Assembly (NCBI RefSeq): GCF_019925205.1
Contig: NC_083562.1
Span: 9,982,001 to 10,046,000, forward strand
Direction: 5' to 3'
DNA length: 64,000 bases
Source: Metopolophium dirhodum
Taxonomy: Eukaryota; Arthropoda; Insecta; Hemiptera; Aphididae
Part shown: positions 10,523 through 21,789 of the stretch, piece by piece
Position numbering within the stretch: position 1 is the first letter of the stretch
Layout: each line of letters begins with the position of its first letter
Notes under the pieces: model-generated
Database searches by the model: none
Seen by the model: the letters and a program-made list of their open reading frames with translations, nothing else
What the model was told of the DNA's origin: nothing
Made by a program: the position numbers and the translations under genes

Positions 10523-11640
10523 CGAAGAGTCAATAAGGCTTTTGCAATTCAAGATCTTTTCCTACGTATTCGGCATTGTTAACATAATTATTCTACCTTT
10601 ACACTTTTTCTTCCCCCGTCTCTCACAGCTATATACAGGTTCAGCCACTCTCATTCCACACCTCCATATGATCGGTATTCTGTCTATCCATCTCTTCTTC
10701 AGTCTTCTCGTCCATCATTTCACTACCCTACACTACCCTTAATTAATTAATTTCTTATTCTATCCTCTTTTGTACCTTCACACCTTACTTATTATTCTCA
10801 TATCTGCTACTCTCACTCCACTTACCTACCCTAACCTTACATTTCTTTTTCATCTTTCCCTTTCATACACCAAACATTCTGAAATCCTGTTGACCCATTT
10901 CCTTATCTTCGCCATATCACACACTTCCTAATTCCTATTCACTCAGTCTCTAGTTACCTACAAGTCATCGTACTTGATTATCGGTGAAAATATTTAAATA
11001 TTATTGAGCGAATTCCCTACTCGAAAGAATTGCTTAAAAAAATATCATACCTCACCAATTTTCTAATTTTGAACACGACTTTATTGATAGCCCGAATAGT
11101 GTTATACCAGTATAGTTACAATGCAAATATTAAAAATTTTCGGGCAATACATCCCCTGATCAATTAACTATAATAAAAAAAAACCTATTGAGAAATAAGA
11201 AAATACATACCCCGTGACGGAATCAAAATCTGCTACGAAACTTAGTCTTCGAAACACTGAAACGTTCACACATTTCAATCTGCTTATGATATATTATCCC
11301 CAGTTTGAAAATGTTCACTGACGAATACCATTTGTGAAATAACATGCATCTTATGCAGTAAAATGTTCTACAATATTCTAATGACCTATGCGTTACAGTC
11401 TACAGATATTATATAAACCTACCAATAAATACCTAATATTAATTTTTATTACACAGAGTTTGTATTTTTAAATGTTGTATTCAAGGATTTATTAGTTTTA
11501 TTTTTATACCTAACAAAAATTACATTTATTCACAAGTCAGTTATCAACTAGAACTCGACTACGAGTAAGACAGCGTTTGGATTATTCGGACTGGCGTATA
11601 ATTTATTATTATTATACATTGCGCCTTTGGTAGACAGTAG
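10523..11640. other. AT-rich intergenic DNA
   Basis: No gene is recognised. A pyrimidine-rich stretch (about 10,560-10,960) gives an open frame at 10542-10742 with no domain, which I read as composition only. Confidence 0.45.
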
Positions 11641-11645
11641 TAAAC

Positions 11646-12343
11646 GTATATGCTTCTACGTTACTTAGTTAACAGATTTTCCGCGACAATAAATATTTAA
11701 TTCAAGTCTAAAAAGTAAATGTAAGATCAAAATAATATAAAAACAAACTTACGCATAAACATCGACTCTTCCAGTGAAACCTAGCTGTACTGCAGCACAC
11801 GCTGTCATCGAAGAAACAGCTAGGCTATCTTTATCCGTCTACATCTCGCTCCATCTCCATCTCTCTCTACATCTCGCTAATTAAAACTTATCTAGTATAC
11901 AATACTAGTATCTTAATGATCTGTAATATATAATGGTGTTCGATGAAAAAGATTGAAATAAGATAAAAATACATATTTTTTTGGTTTTGAATATGAAAGC
12001 TGTGAGATGATCGATATGAATTTTGTAAGAAATCTAGAGGTACTAGAAAACTGAGACGAGTGTGTTGAATGAAATAAATTAAAAAATTGATTAACACAAC
12101 AATCGCTTAAAAATTAATTAAATTCAAATAATGAGATGAACCTTATTAGATCATTTAAAGTTTCCAGAACAAGCCCCCAGTTGTTGGTCGCATGCCAATT
12201 TTAACCATAATTATACTAGACCACTAGTTTATAGACATTCTATAATGCATTCTGCTGCCGGTGGCTCTAGACACTGTTGGGGAAATTATATTTCTTTAGT
12301 TATTAAATTACGATACGAATTATAAGTTACGTAGGTACTTGTC
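11646..12343 (-). repeat. exon-like repeat unit, copy 1
   Basis: One of four diverged same-orientation units. Reading on the minus strand, exon-like sequence containing GGTTTCACTGGAAGAGTCG runs into a donor-like GTAAGTTTG (first intron base 11752). After 45 bases comes TACTTTTTAG, then ACTTGAATTAAATATTTATT. The intron-like part is as conserved between copies as the exon-like part. Copy 1 also shares the segment 12170-12343 with copy 4 (19,075-19,275), including CGCATGCCAA and TTTATAGACATTC. No stable protein family is recognised, so whether it is coding is unknown. Confidence 0.6.
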
Positions 12344-13452
12344 CATAGGCGCAACTAGCCCTATATTTTTGAGGGTGCACAAATTATAAAGAATTCCCAG
12401 ACTCACACTCTATATACAGGGTATAATAGAAAGATCTGACAAAAAAAAAAAATAAAATACGCTACTTAAAAGTATGACAAAAATTGTGAAAAAATATTTT
12501 GAAAAAAAGTTATTACATTCTAAATTAATTTACTCAAAAAAATATTGATATCTTAAAATATTCTAAAAAATTAACTACTTGACTTAGATACATGTTTTAA
12601 CCATTAAAATTATTCTTGTAATCTGATTTACAAAATTGGCTATTTTGAATTTTTCCAAAAAATTTTAATTAAATTTGAAATTTTTATTTTCAATATTAAA
12701 AAATAAAAATATTAATTTTATATATAAAAAAAAATTTTAAATATTGATTTGAACAAAAGTTATATTTAAAGTTGGAAAATCTAGATTGTCAATTTCTTGT
12801 ATTTTCTTTTTCTTTTAAATAATATAGGTTCTATAGGTCTTATTATTTGTTTAATATTATAAATAATTGAATAAACATTGATATATTTAATTTTCATAAA
12901 ATAACACCATAACAGTTTTTTGAACAACACAATTTAACTGAAATATTGTTGGCTATTTAACGCGCTCCCACTTGTTTTATGAATTATAACAAATTATAAA
13001 CAAGTAAACAATATAAACGCGCTCACATTCATGAATCATGGACAGTCTTTTATTTTGCCAAAGATAAAGAGAAACATCGTTATCCTGTTTTCTAATTTAT
13101 TTTGTTAATTTATAAGAAAATATTATTAGGTACTATGATCATTTTTACACAAATAAGTAATAACGACGTAATTGTAACCTGTTCTATACAACATCAAATA
13201 CCTACGTAAGCTAAAGGTTATTTCATAATATTAGGTTATAAAGTTATAACTGGGAATGTCAGGACATAATAGTGAAGTATCCACTCATTATATTCCTCAA
13301 TATACAGTATGGTCAGCATTTTTGTATTTATTGATAATTTTTACTTCAAAATAATCAAAATATAATAGATTAAGTCTTTTATATTTTGGGGGTGCACATT
13401 TTAAACTTGGGGGTGCACAAGTCCCCTGTGCATCAACCTAGTTGCGCCAATG
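12344..13452. mobile_element. 1.1-kb hAT-like DNA transposon, non-autonomous
   Basis: Ends are CATAGGCGCAACTAG and the inverse of CATTGGCGCAACTAG. They are flanked by the 8-bp repeats TACTTGTC (12336-12343) and TACTTATC (13453-13460). Copy 4 of the surrounding repeat (about 19,255-19,280) reads through the same place without it, giving an empty site. An 8-bp duplication with ends of the type CA..GGCG is the hAT signature. No transposase reading frame is seen. Confidence 0.85.
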
Positions 13453-13461
13453 TACTTATCC

Positions 13462-14049
13462 AATACTCGACTACCAGAATTTAAATTAAGAATGTGATAT
13501 ACCTAGGTAACATAATATATATCGATTCTAAAACAGAAACTTAACCTAGGTACAAATAATATCACAATATCAAATAGTGAAATGTGAAAATTTGAAGAAA
13601 ATTTCCTATAGGCATATCCCGCAAAACTCCCAAAATAAAACGTACGATTGAGGTGTTCTCTTAAAACCCAAATATTTAATGACGGTATCCCGTATGCATA
13701 GAAAATGTATGTTTTACAATTTACATTTAACGAAAACTAAAACTATCGTGACGGAACTGAATTACGAAGAACGTATAAAACAAAAATAATCGTCACCAGG
13801 TGATAGGTTTAATCTGCTATGTACTTACAAATCATATTAAATAACATTAATCATTATGTATTTTCTTATTTTGTTAGGTAGGTATAAAAACCTACCTTCC
13901 TACTTATAAAAGCATTGCCTAATCATTGATTTAAAATTTTAAACATTATTCTACTATAACAATAAATTAACAGTTGTAGGCAAAGTATTATAATTTAAGG
14001 TATTTTTCATAATATCCTAATTTTTGTACACCTATAACAACTGGATTTT
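13462..14049. other. AT-rich DNA between repeat units 1 and 2
   Basis: Nothing is recognised apart from ordinary AT-rich sequence. Confidence 0.4.
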
Positions 14050-14410
14050 AAAAACTACTCTACGTCTAGCGGGTATATAAGTTTGTCTGACAATAAATAT
14101 TTAAATTAGGTCTACCGCGTCAACAGAGTAGTAGGACAAAACTTACGTAATTATTTATTCTTCCGGCGAAACGCGTTCCGTTTGAGTGTATAATATTGTC
14201 TAGTGTCAGAGCTGTGTGTCTCCGCCAAGCAAAATGCAGCGCGCGTCTTCATATCTCCGATCCAAAAGTTCAGTCTGGAAGTATTGAGATTAATGACATT
14301 TATAAAAATAGGCTCCTAGCTTAATAACCAGAATGGAACGAAATATGTGAGTACGTATTGGAATCGCTGTTCGTCTCAAACGATTGTCATTTGCCATAGA
14401 TTATTTATAA
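14050..14410 (-). repeat. exon-like repeat unit, copy 2
   Basis: On the minus strand it contains CTATGGCAAATGACAATCG, a central part, then GCGTTTCGCCGGAAGAA and the donor-like GTAAGT (first base 14146), followed by CGGTAGACCTAATTTAAAT. This is the most diverged copy around the intron-like part. A small frame ATG AAG ACG ... ends at TAA just before the donor, so the unit is not plainly coding. Confidence 0.5.
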
Positions 14411-16560
14411 TTATAACCTCACCGTCCTAATCATAGAATATATATATAATATTATATATGGTCCTAACCGATGGATGATGGATATTTTTACATTATCTTC
14501 AAAAAAACATTTATTTGTTTCTAGTAGACGCAAATGTGGTAAATTGAATTCAAATTTATAATATAGATAATGGTTTTTTTTACTTGGTAACCATTTATTT
14601 ATTACTTGGTTTATAAACAAATTCTAATTTATATAAAATAGTAATTATATAAAAATAGTTTTATTGATCCCAATATTTAAAAATAATGTTTCAAATAAAA
14701 TAATAAAAAAAATTTAAGAAATACCTATTAATTAATATGTATTACCTAAATAACAAAATAACTAAATAAATTCGTGTTTTTTTTTTAAACATTTTCACGT
14801 CATCCCCCCCCCCCCCTTACGAAATTGTGTCACTCCTCCTTAGAGTGGTGCGCCCCTTAGGTTAAGAGCCCTTGAAATAGTGCATGTTAAAAAATCAGCC
14901 ATATCCCCCCCCCACCCCTTGACAAAATCATTTGACTCATTTAGTTACTTTATAAATTATAAGAACGATACATTGAAGCTTACAAAACTGTACCTACCTA
15001 CATAATAGTTATCAACCTATTAACCCATCAATAATATTATATTTTTTATTGTGTACACTAATCGATTGGTATATACAAAATAACGTTAAGTTATAAATAG
15101 GACGTGGATTTAAATGCATTAAAAATAAGAAAAATGCCTTAAAAATACGATTTAATGCACTTATATTACAAAGCTTAATAAAATGGCCAGAAAAATTAAA
15201 AGTCCAATTTAAACGAATATAAAATAGAATTTAGATAAGTGTATAGGTAGTGTATTCGTTATATTTTAAGTTTCATTATAGCACATCAGTCGATCAGATG
15301 CTATTTAATATTTTAAAATAAAAAAATTCGACAGTAATTCCATATTGGCAAGTGTTGTTTTCTATAACTGAAGACTGAAGTTATAGTATCGAACATAATG
15401 GGTACGTAAAAAAATAGAAATATAAGAAAAAAAATTACCTTTATTTAATTGTATTTAATTTTTTTCTAATAAGTTTTTATAAAATTGACTATATCCCATA
15501 TAAAATAAATATCTCATATATGTTCTAATTTCATTTTTCAATTCGTTGATAATATATGAAACGAATTCTTTGCTTGGAAAGCAATGTTTTAGAAAATTCA
15601 GAAAATGCGGTTTATATTTAAATATTATAAATAATCATTGATGCTGAAGAGTGAGGGGGTGGACAATCAGCCGAACCGAAATCTAACATCTTAAACACCT
15701 AATATAAACAATTTTTCAGACACGCGTCATGGTATGAAAATAAAAAAAATATTTACAATTCATATTTATACCGATTTTCTACCGAAAAAATAAATTACTT
15801 TAAACTCAATATTATTTATTAGTCAACGATATCTTTGCTCAGAATCGTTTTTCGTTTTGTATTTTAATAATTTATACGTGGATATATTATTATTACTAAT
15901 AATTATAGAAGTTGTGTTTGTTTTATTTCATTAATTTATTTAGCACTATACCAATAAATTATATATTAATTAATAATTTTTAAAACATTGTGTTCAAAAA
16001 AATAAAAAAAAATGTGATTTTAATTAGTCTTATAATGTACCTACCTATATTTAAAAAATAAATAAATATAATAATAACTGTTGAACTTTTAGGGACATAA
16101 TAGGTAACACATTCGTGTATGTAGTATTACACTATTTATATAGGTATATTTATATACCTATACGAGTATATGAGTAAGTATATTATTCATAAGTGCGCAC
16201 ACGTCAGGATAGGCAGTTGACCATTCCGTGAATATACTTTTATGTGTACATGGTTATACATCCCTAATCCCTATGATATAGAATATAGATATTAGGTGAA
16301 CAATAGAAGTTAAGTATGTGACACTAAATTAATAGTTACCTATAACTTATAACGTTGTATTTGGAAAAAAAAATTATCAGTTATTAATTAAAATTGTATC
16401 TTATGGCTATTATCAGTTATAAGTCATAACATATATTTCTATAAATTAAACCAAAATATTTATATATTTATATTAAGTACCCTGTATAGAGGTATGCCCC
16501 TATTAATTATAATTATTCTACAAACAGGGACTGGAAAAACGACGACGACGTTTATATCTC
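14411..16560. other. AT-rich intergenic DNA with C-tracts
   Basis: A run of 13 C (14804-14816) and a second C-rich tract (about 14,905-14,920) each begin related segments of about 90 bases. A fragment of the conserved-peptide repeat family lies at about 15,830-15,880 and is listed separately. No gene is seen. Confidence 0.45.
15830..15885 (-). repeat. fragment of the conserved-peptide dispersed repeat
   Basis: The minus strand reads ...TKNDSEQRYR and then a stop, matching the core KNDSERKRS peptide of copies at 20.1, 31.3 and 34.0 kb. Confidence 0.6.
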
Positions 16561-16569
16561 GCGTATTTA

Positions 16570-16930
16570 ATACATTTCTAGTCCGGAACTAAAATATGCG
16601 CCTACAACACTTGGATAGCACATTTTTCGTGATATTAAATATTTGTTTTAAGTCTTAAAAGTAAATTTAAGCCCCAAAAGAATATAAAAACAAACTTACT
16701 TTAATTATCGACTCTTTCGGCGGAATCCGTGACGTGTGTGAACTGCGACGCCTACGAGGAAACGCTCCAGAATACAGCCAGAACTTAGAATATTGTGATT
16801 TATGAAAAATAAAATTATACGAAACGCAGTAAGTTTTTTGCTCATATCTTCTTTGCTTATTGAAATTTTAGAATTTTTAATCGACTGTGTCTTCTGCAAC
16901 GACTTGGAGATTTGCCATAGATTAAATAAA
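16570..16930 (-). repeat. exon-like repeat unit, copy 3
   Basis: On the minus strand it starts near CTATGGCAAATC and runs through a stretch open over 16705-17055. It reaches GGATTCCGCCGAAAGAGTCG and the donor-like GTAAGTTTG (first base 16699), then ACTTTTAAGACTTAAAAC. In this copy an ATG frame begins MSKKLTAFRIILFFI, which resembles a short signal sequence. It stops (TAA) a few bases before the donor. Whether it is an exon, pseudo-exon or noncoding RNA unit cannot be decided here. Confidence 0.5.
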
Positions 16931-17055
16931 TAAATGATAGATATTATACTAGGCACGTCAATATGATGAATCCACGGATATAATATAATGCAACTTTTTA
17001 TATCAAAGAGTTCTGTGTTAAGGAACAATTTGTTCATTGAAATTTGATATGACAA

Positions 17056-18335
17056 TAAACCAAAATAGTTTATAATTTTGAATTTGAATTATAATAATAT
17101 GATATAGGTATTATTTAAATTATTATTTTCGTTTATCAATTTAATTATTGATTAAGGTGGTGAATAGATATCAGAAGCACAAGAATATTTTTATAAGAGC
17201 ATATTGTATTTTATGAATTATTAAATAAAAATGTGATTACTGGATTTTAGAGTTAACATAAAGCCATAAACGTATACAGTAAATTCATCAAATACTATAT
17301 TACCAACTATATTTTTACAATGATGTGTGTTTTTTTTTTTTTAATATTTTTAATTATTTTTTCTTGTGGTCTGTGTAAACGATAAGTATTCGTAATAAAG
17401 ATTCAATTTTCATATATAATATTATATTATAGGCACTCGGTATGTAATCATATGTTTATTTTTAGTTTAATTTAATTGTAGGTATTTAGTAAATAATAAT
17501 AGGTATACGAAATTGTGTTTTCGAATAGCAATTTATTGTTTGTATTAATACCTACACCATAATAGGGAACTAAAATTTTGTAAATGATGTACAAATGTAT
17601 TTTTGGTGTTTTAAGGCTGCTGTAAGATCAATTTATGAGAATCCTTGCATTAAATTGTTAGGATTATTTGATACGAATAATTATTTTATTACATATAGGT
17701 TTATTACATATTGGTAAGTCGATCAGAAACTATATTTACACTGAATGTTAATAGTAAAAACCTATCAAAAAATCTATTATTTGTATTTATTTGTTAATAA
17801 TAATTAAGACTTAAATATTAGCAGTAATCTTATTCCTTTCACAAAATGTTTTTAATTATTTTTAATTTAATTTAAATTTATCCCAAAGTGATCTCTGAAT
17901 AATCATTCAATGATGAATTTAACAGTTACATTCTCGGTTACATTAATTGGATTATAAATTAAAATAAACTACAGTTTCCAGCTTCTGCTACAACATTATT
18001 TTATATTTTATTTTATGTTTTTAATTTTTTAAACGCAGTCTGCACCTTGTGTTGGTGATTTTACACGTAATATAATAAAATTGATACTAATGATGAGTAG
18101 GTAAGTACCTTATTGTTTAATCAAATTATTTACACGATTATTAACTAAAAAAATATCTATGAAGTATAAACATCCGCATTTCCATTAACTATAAATTCAT
18201 AATTGTATGAGCTACACTAAAAACGGTGTAAGTATGCTAATAAAATATATGAGGTGTATAATGTATTTATGTATATAAAAATATAAAATATAAAGATTAA
18301 TAACATTATATTGTTTTAAATACTTCGCGCAAACC
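17056..18335. other. AT-rich intergenic DNA
   Basis: No gene or clear element is seen. Confidence 0.4.
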
Positions 18336-18339
18336 TAAG

Positions 18340-19275
18340 GTGATACCCGGCGTATAGTATAACATGCAAAAAGGTGCGTATTAAACTTGGCGTGGTGAAA
18401 CGAAGACGGTCTCGCGTATTTTATACATTGCACTATTGGGATTAAACTTAGATATAAATGCTTCTACGTCACCTAGTTAACAGATTGTCCGTGGCAATAA
18501 ATATTTAATTTAAGTCTAAAAAGTAAATGTAAAATAGTAGGTAATAATATGAAAACAAACTTACTCGTAAACATCTACTCTTCCGGTGAAACGTAGCTAG
18601 AGTGCCGCCATCGCCGAAGAAACAGCTATCTTCATACATATTTATCTATTCATCTCACTCCGATTAGCTGAAACTTGAAAGTATTGAAATATTTTATGAA
18701 AATAACCTGATCAAACGAAATTTGCGAGTTTGTGTTACAACTTATCCGGTTTAACGAACTGACCGTTTATATTTGTGGCCTATTATTTTTTTGTTCACTG
18801 AAATCAAAATATACAATATATTATATTTATAATACAATAGTATTTCTGAAACTATTAGGATTGTTAACCGTCGCCGACGAATTTCGACAATTGACGATTG
18901 CCATAGATATTATAAAATATATTATGCCATAGATATTATAAAATATATTATTTACTATGATAAATCCAATGAACTTATATATTATTATATAAGTACTCAG
19001 TATACCTATACGGTATATTTATAAATTTATGTATGTTCTTTTACAGAAATCTTTGTGATCTGCAATGCACCTATTCTGGTTTTCTATTTCAATTATAGTT
19101 CGCATGCCAAATTTAACTATACAAACTGGTCCGCAAGTTTATAGACATTCTAATACATTCTCCCGCCAGTGCCAATAGACAAAGTGTTTGAGAAGTTATA
19201 TTTTTTTGGTACCTAATTAATTTACAATATGAATTATTATAAGTTACCTATGTAGGTACTTGTCCAAAACTCGAC
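18340..19275 (-). repeat. exon-like repeat unit, copy 4
   Basis: This is the copy closest to copy 1. The minus strand reads CTGTTTCTTCGGCGATGG, ACGTTTCACCGGAAGAGT, the donor GTAAGTTTG (first base 18564), then after 49 bases TACTTTTTAGACTTAAATT and ACGTAGAAGC. Upstream, a 26-bp segment with ATCTATGGC is tandemly doubled (about 18,900-18,955). The region 19,075-19,275 matches 12,170-12,343 of copy 1 and lacks the hAT-like element found there. Confidence 0.6.
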
Positions 19276-19860
19276 TACCTGCAAATCATTGGTTTTTATG
19301 GTATAGGCTTACGAAGTTCACGATTTTCGGTGTTTTACACACTTGTACAACGCTTAAAGTTTACCGAGCTTAAGTATTACAAATTAATTTTTTTTTTAAT
19401 CTAGGTAAATCAACGTTTTAAAATTGATGATGCAAAAATAATTCTGACACCCACCCATGGTGGTTTTACATAACAAGTCGAGGGATGTTTTTGATTTTAA
19501 TTGTTCGAGCAAGCGCAGTGTGGTACACCGGGTACATATGAAAATACCAAAAATTTCTATTCGTTATAATACATATAACTTAAAAATAAGACTGACCGCC
19601 AAGTTCAGACTTCCCTGTCGTTTTCAGTTAAAAACTAATGATTTCCGGAAATTATTTTTCGCAATATCGTTCTTAATTCGTTGTTACTTGTAATATATAC
19701 ATATGCCTATTTTAAAAATATTATTCGTGGGTAATTGAAACGTCTAAAATATATTATCATATAGAAATACGATAATAAACAAATAATAATAATTCAACTT
19801 AACCGGCTACGGTATTAATAATATTTAATAATATCAATATAAATATAGTATACAATATCC
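19276..19860. other. AT-rich intergenic DNA
   Basis: The open frame at 19457-19693 shows no family features and I treat it as chance. No element is recognised. Confidence 0.4.
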
Positions 19861-19861
19861 T

Positions 19862-20270
19862 AGGCTGACAAATCGTCTCCACTTAAAATCGTTTTTCGTA
19901 TAAAATTAAAAATCCTTAGTCACGGTTCTTATTTATAAGCATTTAAAGTTAAAATTTTGACAAAATTTATCAAATTTATAATTTAATAATTATTTTGTAA
20001 TTTATAAAATGTTCAACTTTTGTAGCTAAGGATTAAAAATTTAAAACAAGGTTCCACGTAAATAGGTTATATATAAGTTACTTTATTCACTATAATATCA
20101 TCAAATATACTTGGTAATATCATCGGCTGACGGACCGTTTTCGCTCAGAATCGTTTTTCTTATACAATGATATTATATCTTTGAATTCAAATTTAACACC
20201 ATTCATTACAGTGACCCACTTGTAACCTACTGTACAGCAGAGCGATATCCACTTACCCTGCACTTTTTTT
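19862..20270 (-). repeat. conserved-peptide dispersed repeat, best copy plus a fragment
   Basis: The minus strand of about 20,130-20,260 reads an uninterrupted stretch whose parts include SLCCTVGYKWVT, GVKFEFKDIISLY and KKNDSERKRSVSR, then a stop. A shorter fragment (TKNDFKWRRFVS) lies at 19,862-19,912. The flank at 20,030-20,060, containing AACAAGGTTCCACGTAAAT, is shared with the copy at 33.9 kb. The peptide is not assigned to a family. It looks like the C-terminal end of a repeat-encoded protein. Confidence 0.7.
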
Positions 20271-20789
20271 TAATTGACCTCCCTTTTATTTAATTCCTGA
20301 TAAACGAGTTTTAGATAAGTACCTACCTACATAATAGGTACCTGTCCTGGCTGTCCTACCTATATTAATTAAAAACTATTTTTAACACGACGTATTTACT
20401 TATTATTTTTGTCTTTTAGTTTATCTAATTTTGCATGATTAAAATATGTTTCCTTTATACCCAAACTTATACTTTCAAACTGAGCAATCTGATAAACGGT
20501 AACGTGATCGTTACTTCGCGGCCATCATAGGGTAGACCAGAATACACAAAAATGTAGGTCATCGGGCTGTCGGCTGTATGTATGATAAAGTCCTGGAAGT
20601 GGGAATTACAATAGCCCCTAAAATGCTGTTACACCTCAACATTAATAAAAACAAAGAATTATTTAAAAATGGCAACGGAATTGGCCTACAAATCTGAAAA
20701 TAAGTTTATGGACAGATAACTTCTCAACGTAATATTATGACCGATCCAATAATAACTTTCCATAGGTACATCAGACCTATGTGCGACGG
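20271..20789. other. intergenic DNA
   Basis: A short open stretch (about 20,535-20,700) reads plausibly as protein but has no start, splice context or family match. No call is made. Confidence 0.35.
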
Positions 20790-20973
20790 CTGCTCACCAA
20801 CGTACCGACATCCACCAGATAACTTTGGTAAGTTTTCAAACTATACCGCTCATTCTTGCGGAATACTAAAGAAAATTAATTTATTAGATAAATATTATAC
20901 TATAACAATTTTTAAATATAGACGTTTTCAACTCACAGTTATGCAGATGGATGTCGGCCGGTTTGGGAGCGAC
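20790..20973. mobile_element. MITE-like element of about 180 bp
   Basis: Ends pair as imperfect inverted repeats of about 35 bases. The left contains ACCGACATCCACCAGATAAC. The reverse complement of the right contains GCCGACATCCATCTGCATAAC. Apparent splice sites and the open frame over 20737-20979 fall inside these ends and are explained by them. The target duplication is unclear. Confidence 0.65.
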
Positions 20974-21469
20974 ATCTGATACGCCATTGTTCTAATGAAT
21001 TCAAATATAAATAATATATTATTATAATATTTTTATATGTATATAGGTACGGTTAGGTATATTAAATTAATTAAGTAGGTACTATATTAATATAGTCTAT
21101 TAATTATTTTTTTACTATGCTTTTATTGTATTAAAATATACACAATGACTTATAACTTACATTATTGGACCGGACATACAGCAACATCGAGTTGAGGTAC
21201 CTGTCCATAAACACATTTTCATCAGAAAAATATAATATAAAATATAAAGTAAAGAAATGCATAAAGAAAAAACTGTATTTATTCATACAATTTTGAAATC
21301 AAAAACATTAGAACAAGATAATGCTTTCTTGATAAATTAAAAATATTTGAAGATTTTATTTGTCATACGTTTACATGGCAATAGTAAAATTCTATTAAAC
21401 CTATTAGGTACGTAAACAACATTCATTAATATGACAATTATATTTAAAATTTCAAAAAAGGGGGACCCT
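20974..21469. other. AT-rich intergenic DNA
   Basis: Nothing is recognised. Confidence 0.4.
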
Positions 21470-21775
21470 CGTGTTAATACCCCTCACTTTGTTTTTTGGA
21501 TAGCGCTGGGAGTTTTTGTGCACAAACGTCGGGACCTGGTGCACATTTCTGCACAAACGATGTACAAACGTTTGGCACATTCAAAAATCCAAATATTCAA
21601 TGTGGGGGTGCTACCGTTTCAACGCCCCCCCCCCATTTTGTTTTGGGGATAGAGCTTTCAGTTTTTGTGCACAAACGATTGGACTTGGTGCACATTTCTG
21701 CGCAAACGATGCACAAACGTTTGGCGTGGTCAGAAGTTCAAATTTCGAAAGTGGGGGGGCCATTGAAATGGACCT
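21470..21775. repeat. two tandem copies of a 149-bp unit
   Basis: GTTTTTGTGCACAAACG occurs at 21512 and 21661. Each is followed by GGTGCACATTTCTGC and ACAAACGTTTGGC, and preceded by ACTTTGTTTTTTGGATAG or ATTTTGTTTTGGGGATAG. The unit is GC-richer than its surroundings and holds several GTGCAC and CACAAACG palindromic words. Three overlapping open frames (21431-21786) result from the repeat. Confidence 0.85.
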
Positions 21776-21789
21776 ATAAATTATAATTT

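Noticed and set aside
11707..11752. 45-base interval between GTAAGT and TTTTTAG in the repeat unit as a real intron
   Set aside because: Shorter than expected for insect introns. The segment is as conserved as its flanks, so splicing there is only a possibility.
16705..17055. 116-codon minus-strand frame as a standalone gene
   Set aside because: Overlaps repeat unit copy 3. The frame is not kept in the other three copies, so only the unit is reported.
20737..20979. Apparent small two-exon gene (MTDPIITFHRY... with a GTAAGT and a later TAG acceptor)
   Set aside because: The donor and second exon lie within the inverted ends of a MITE (ACCGACATCC and GGATGTCGG), which explain the sequence. 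No family match.
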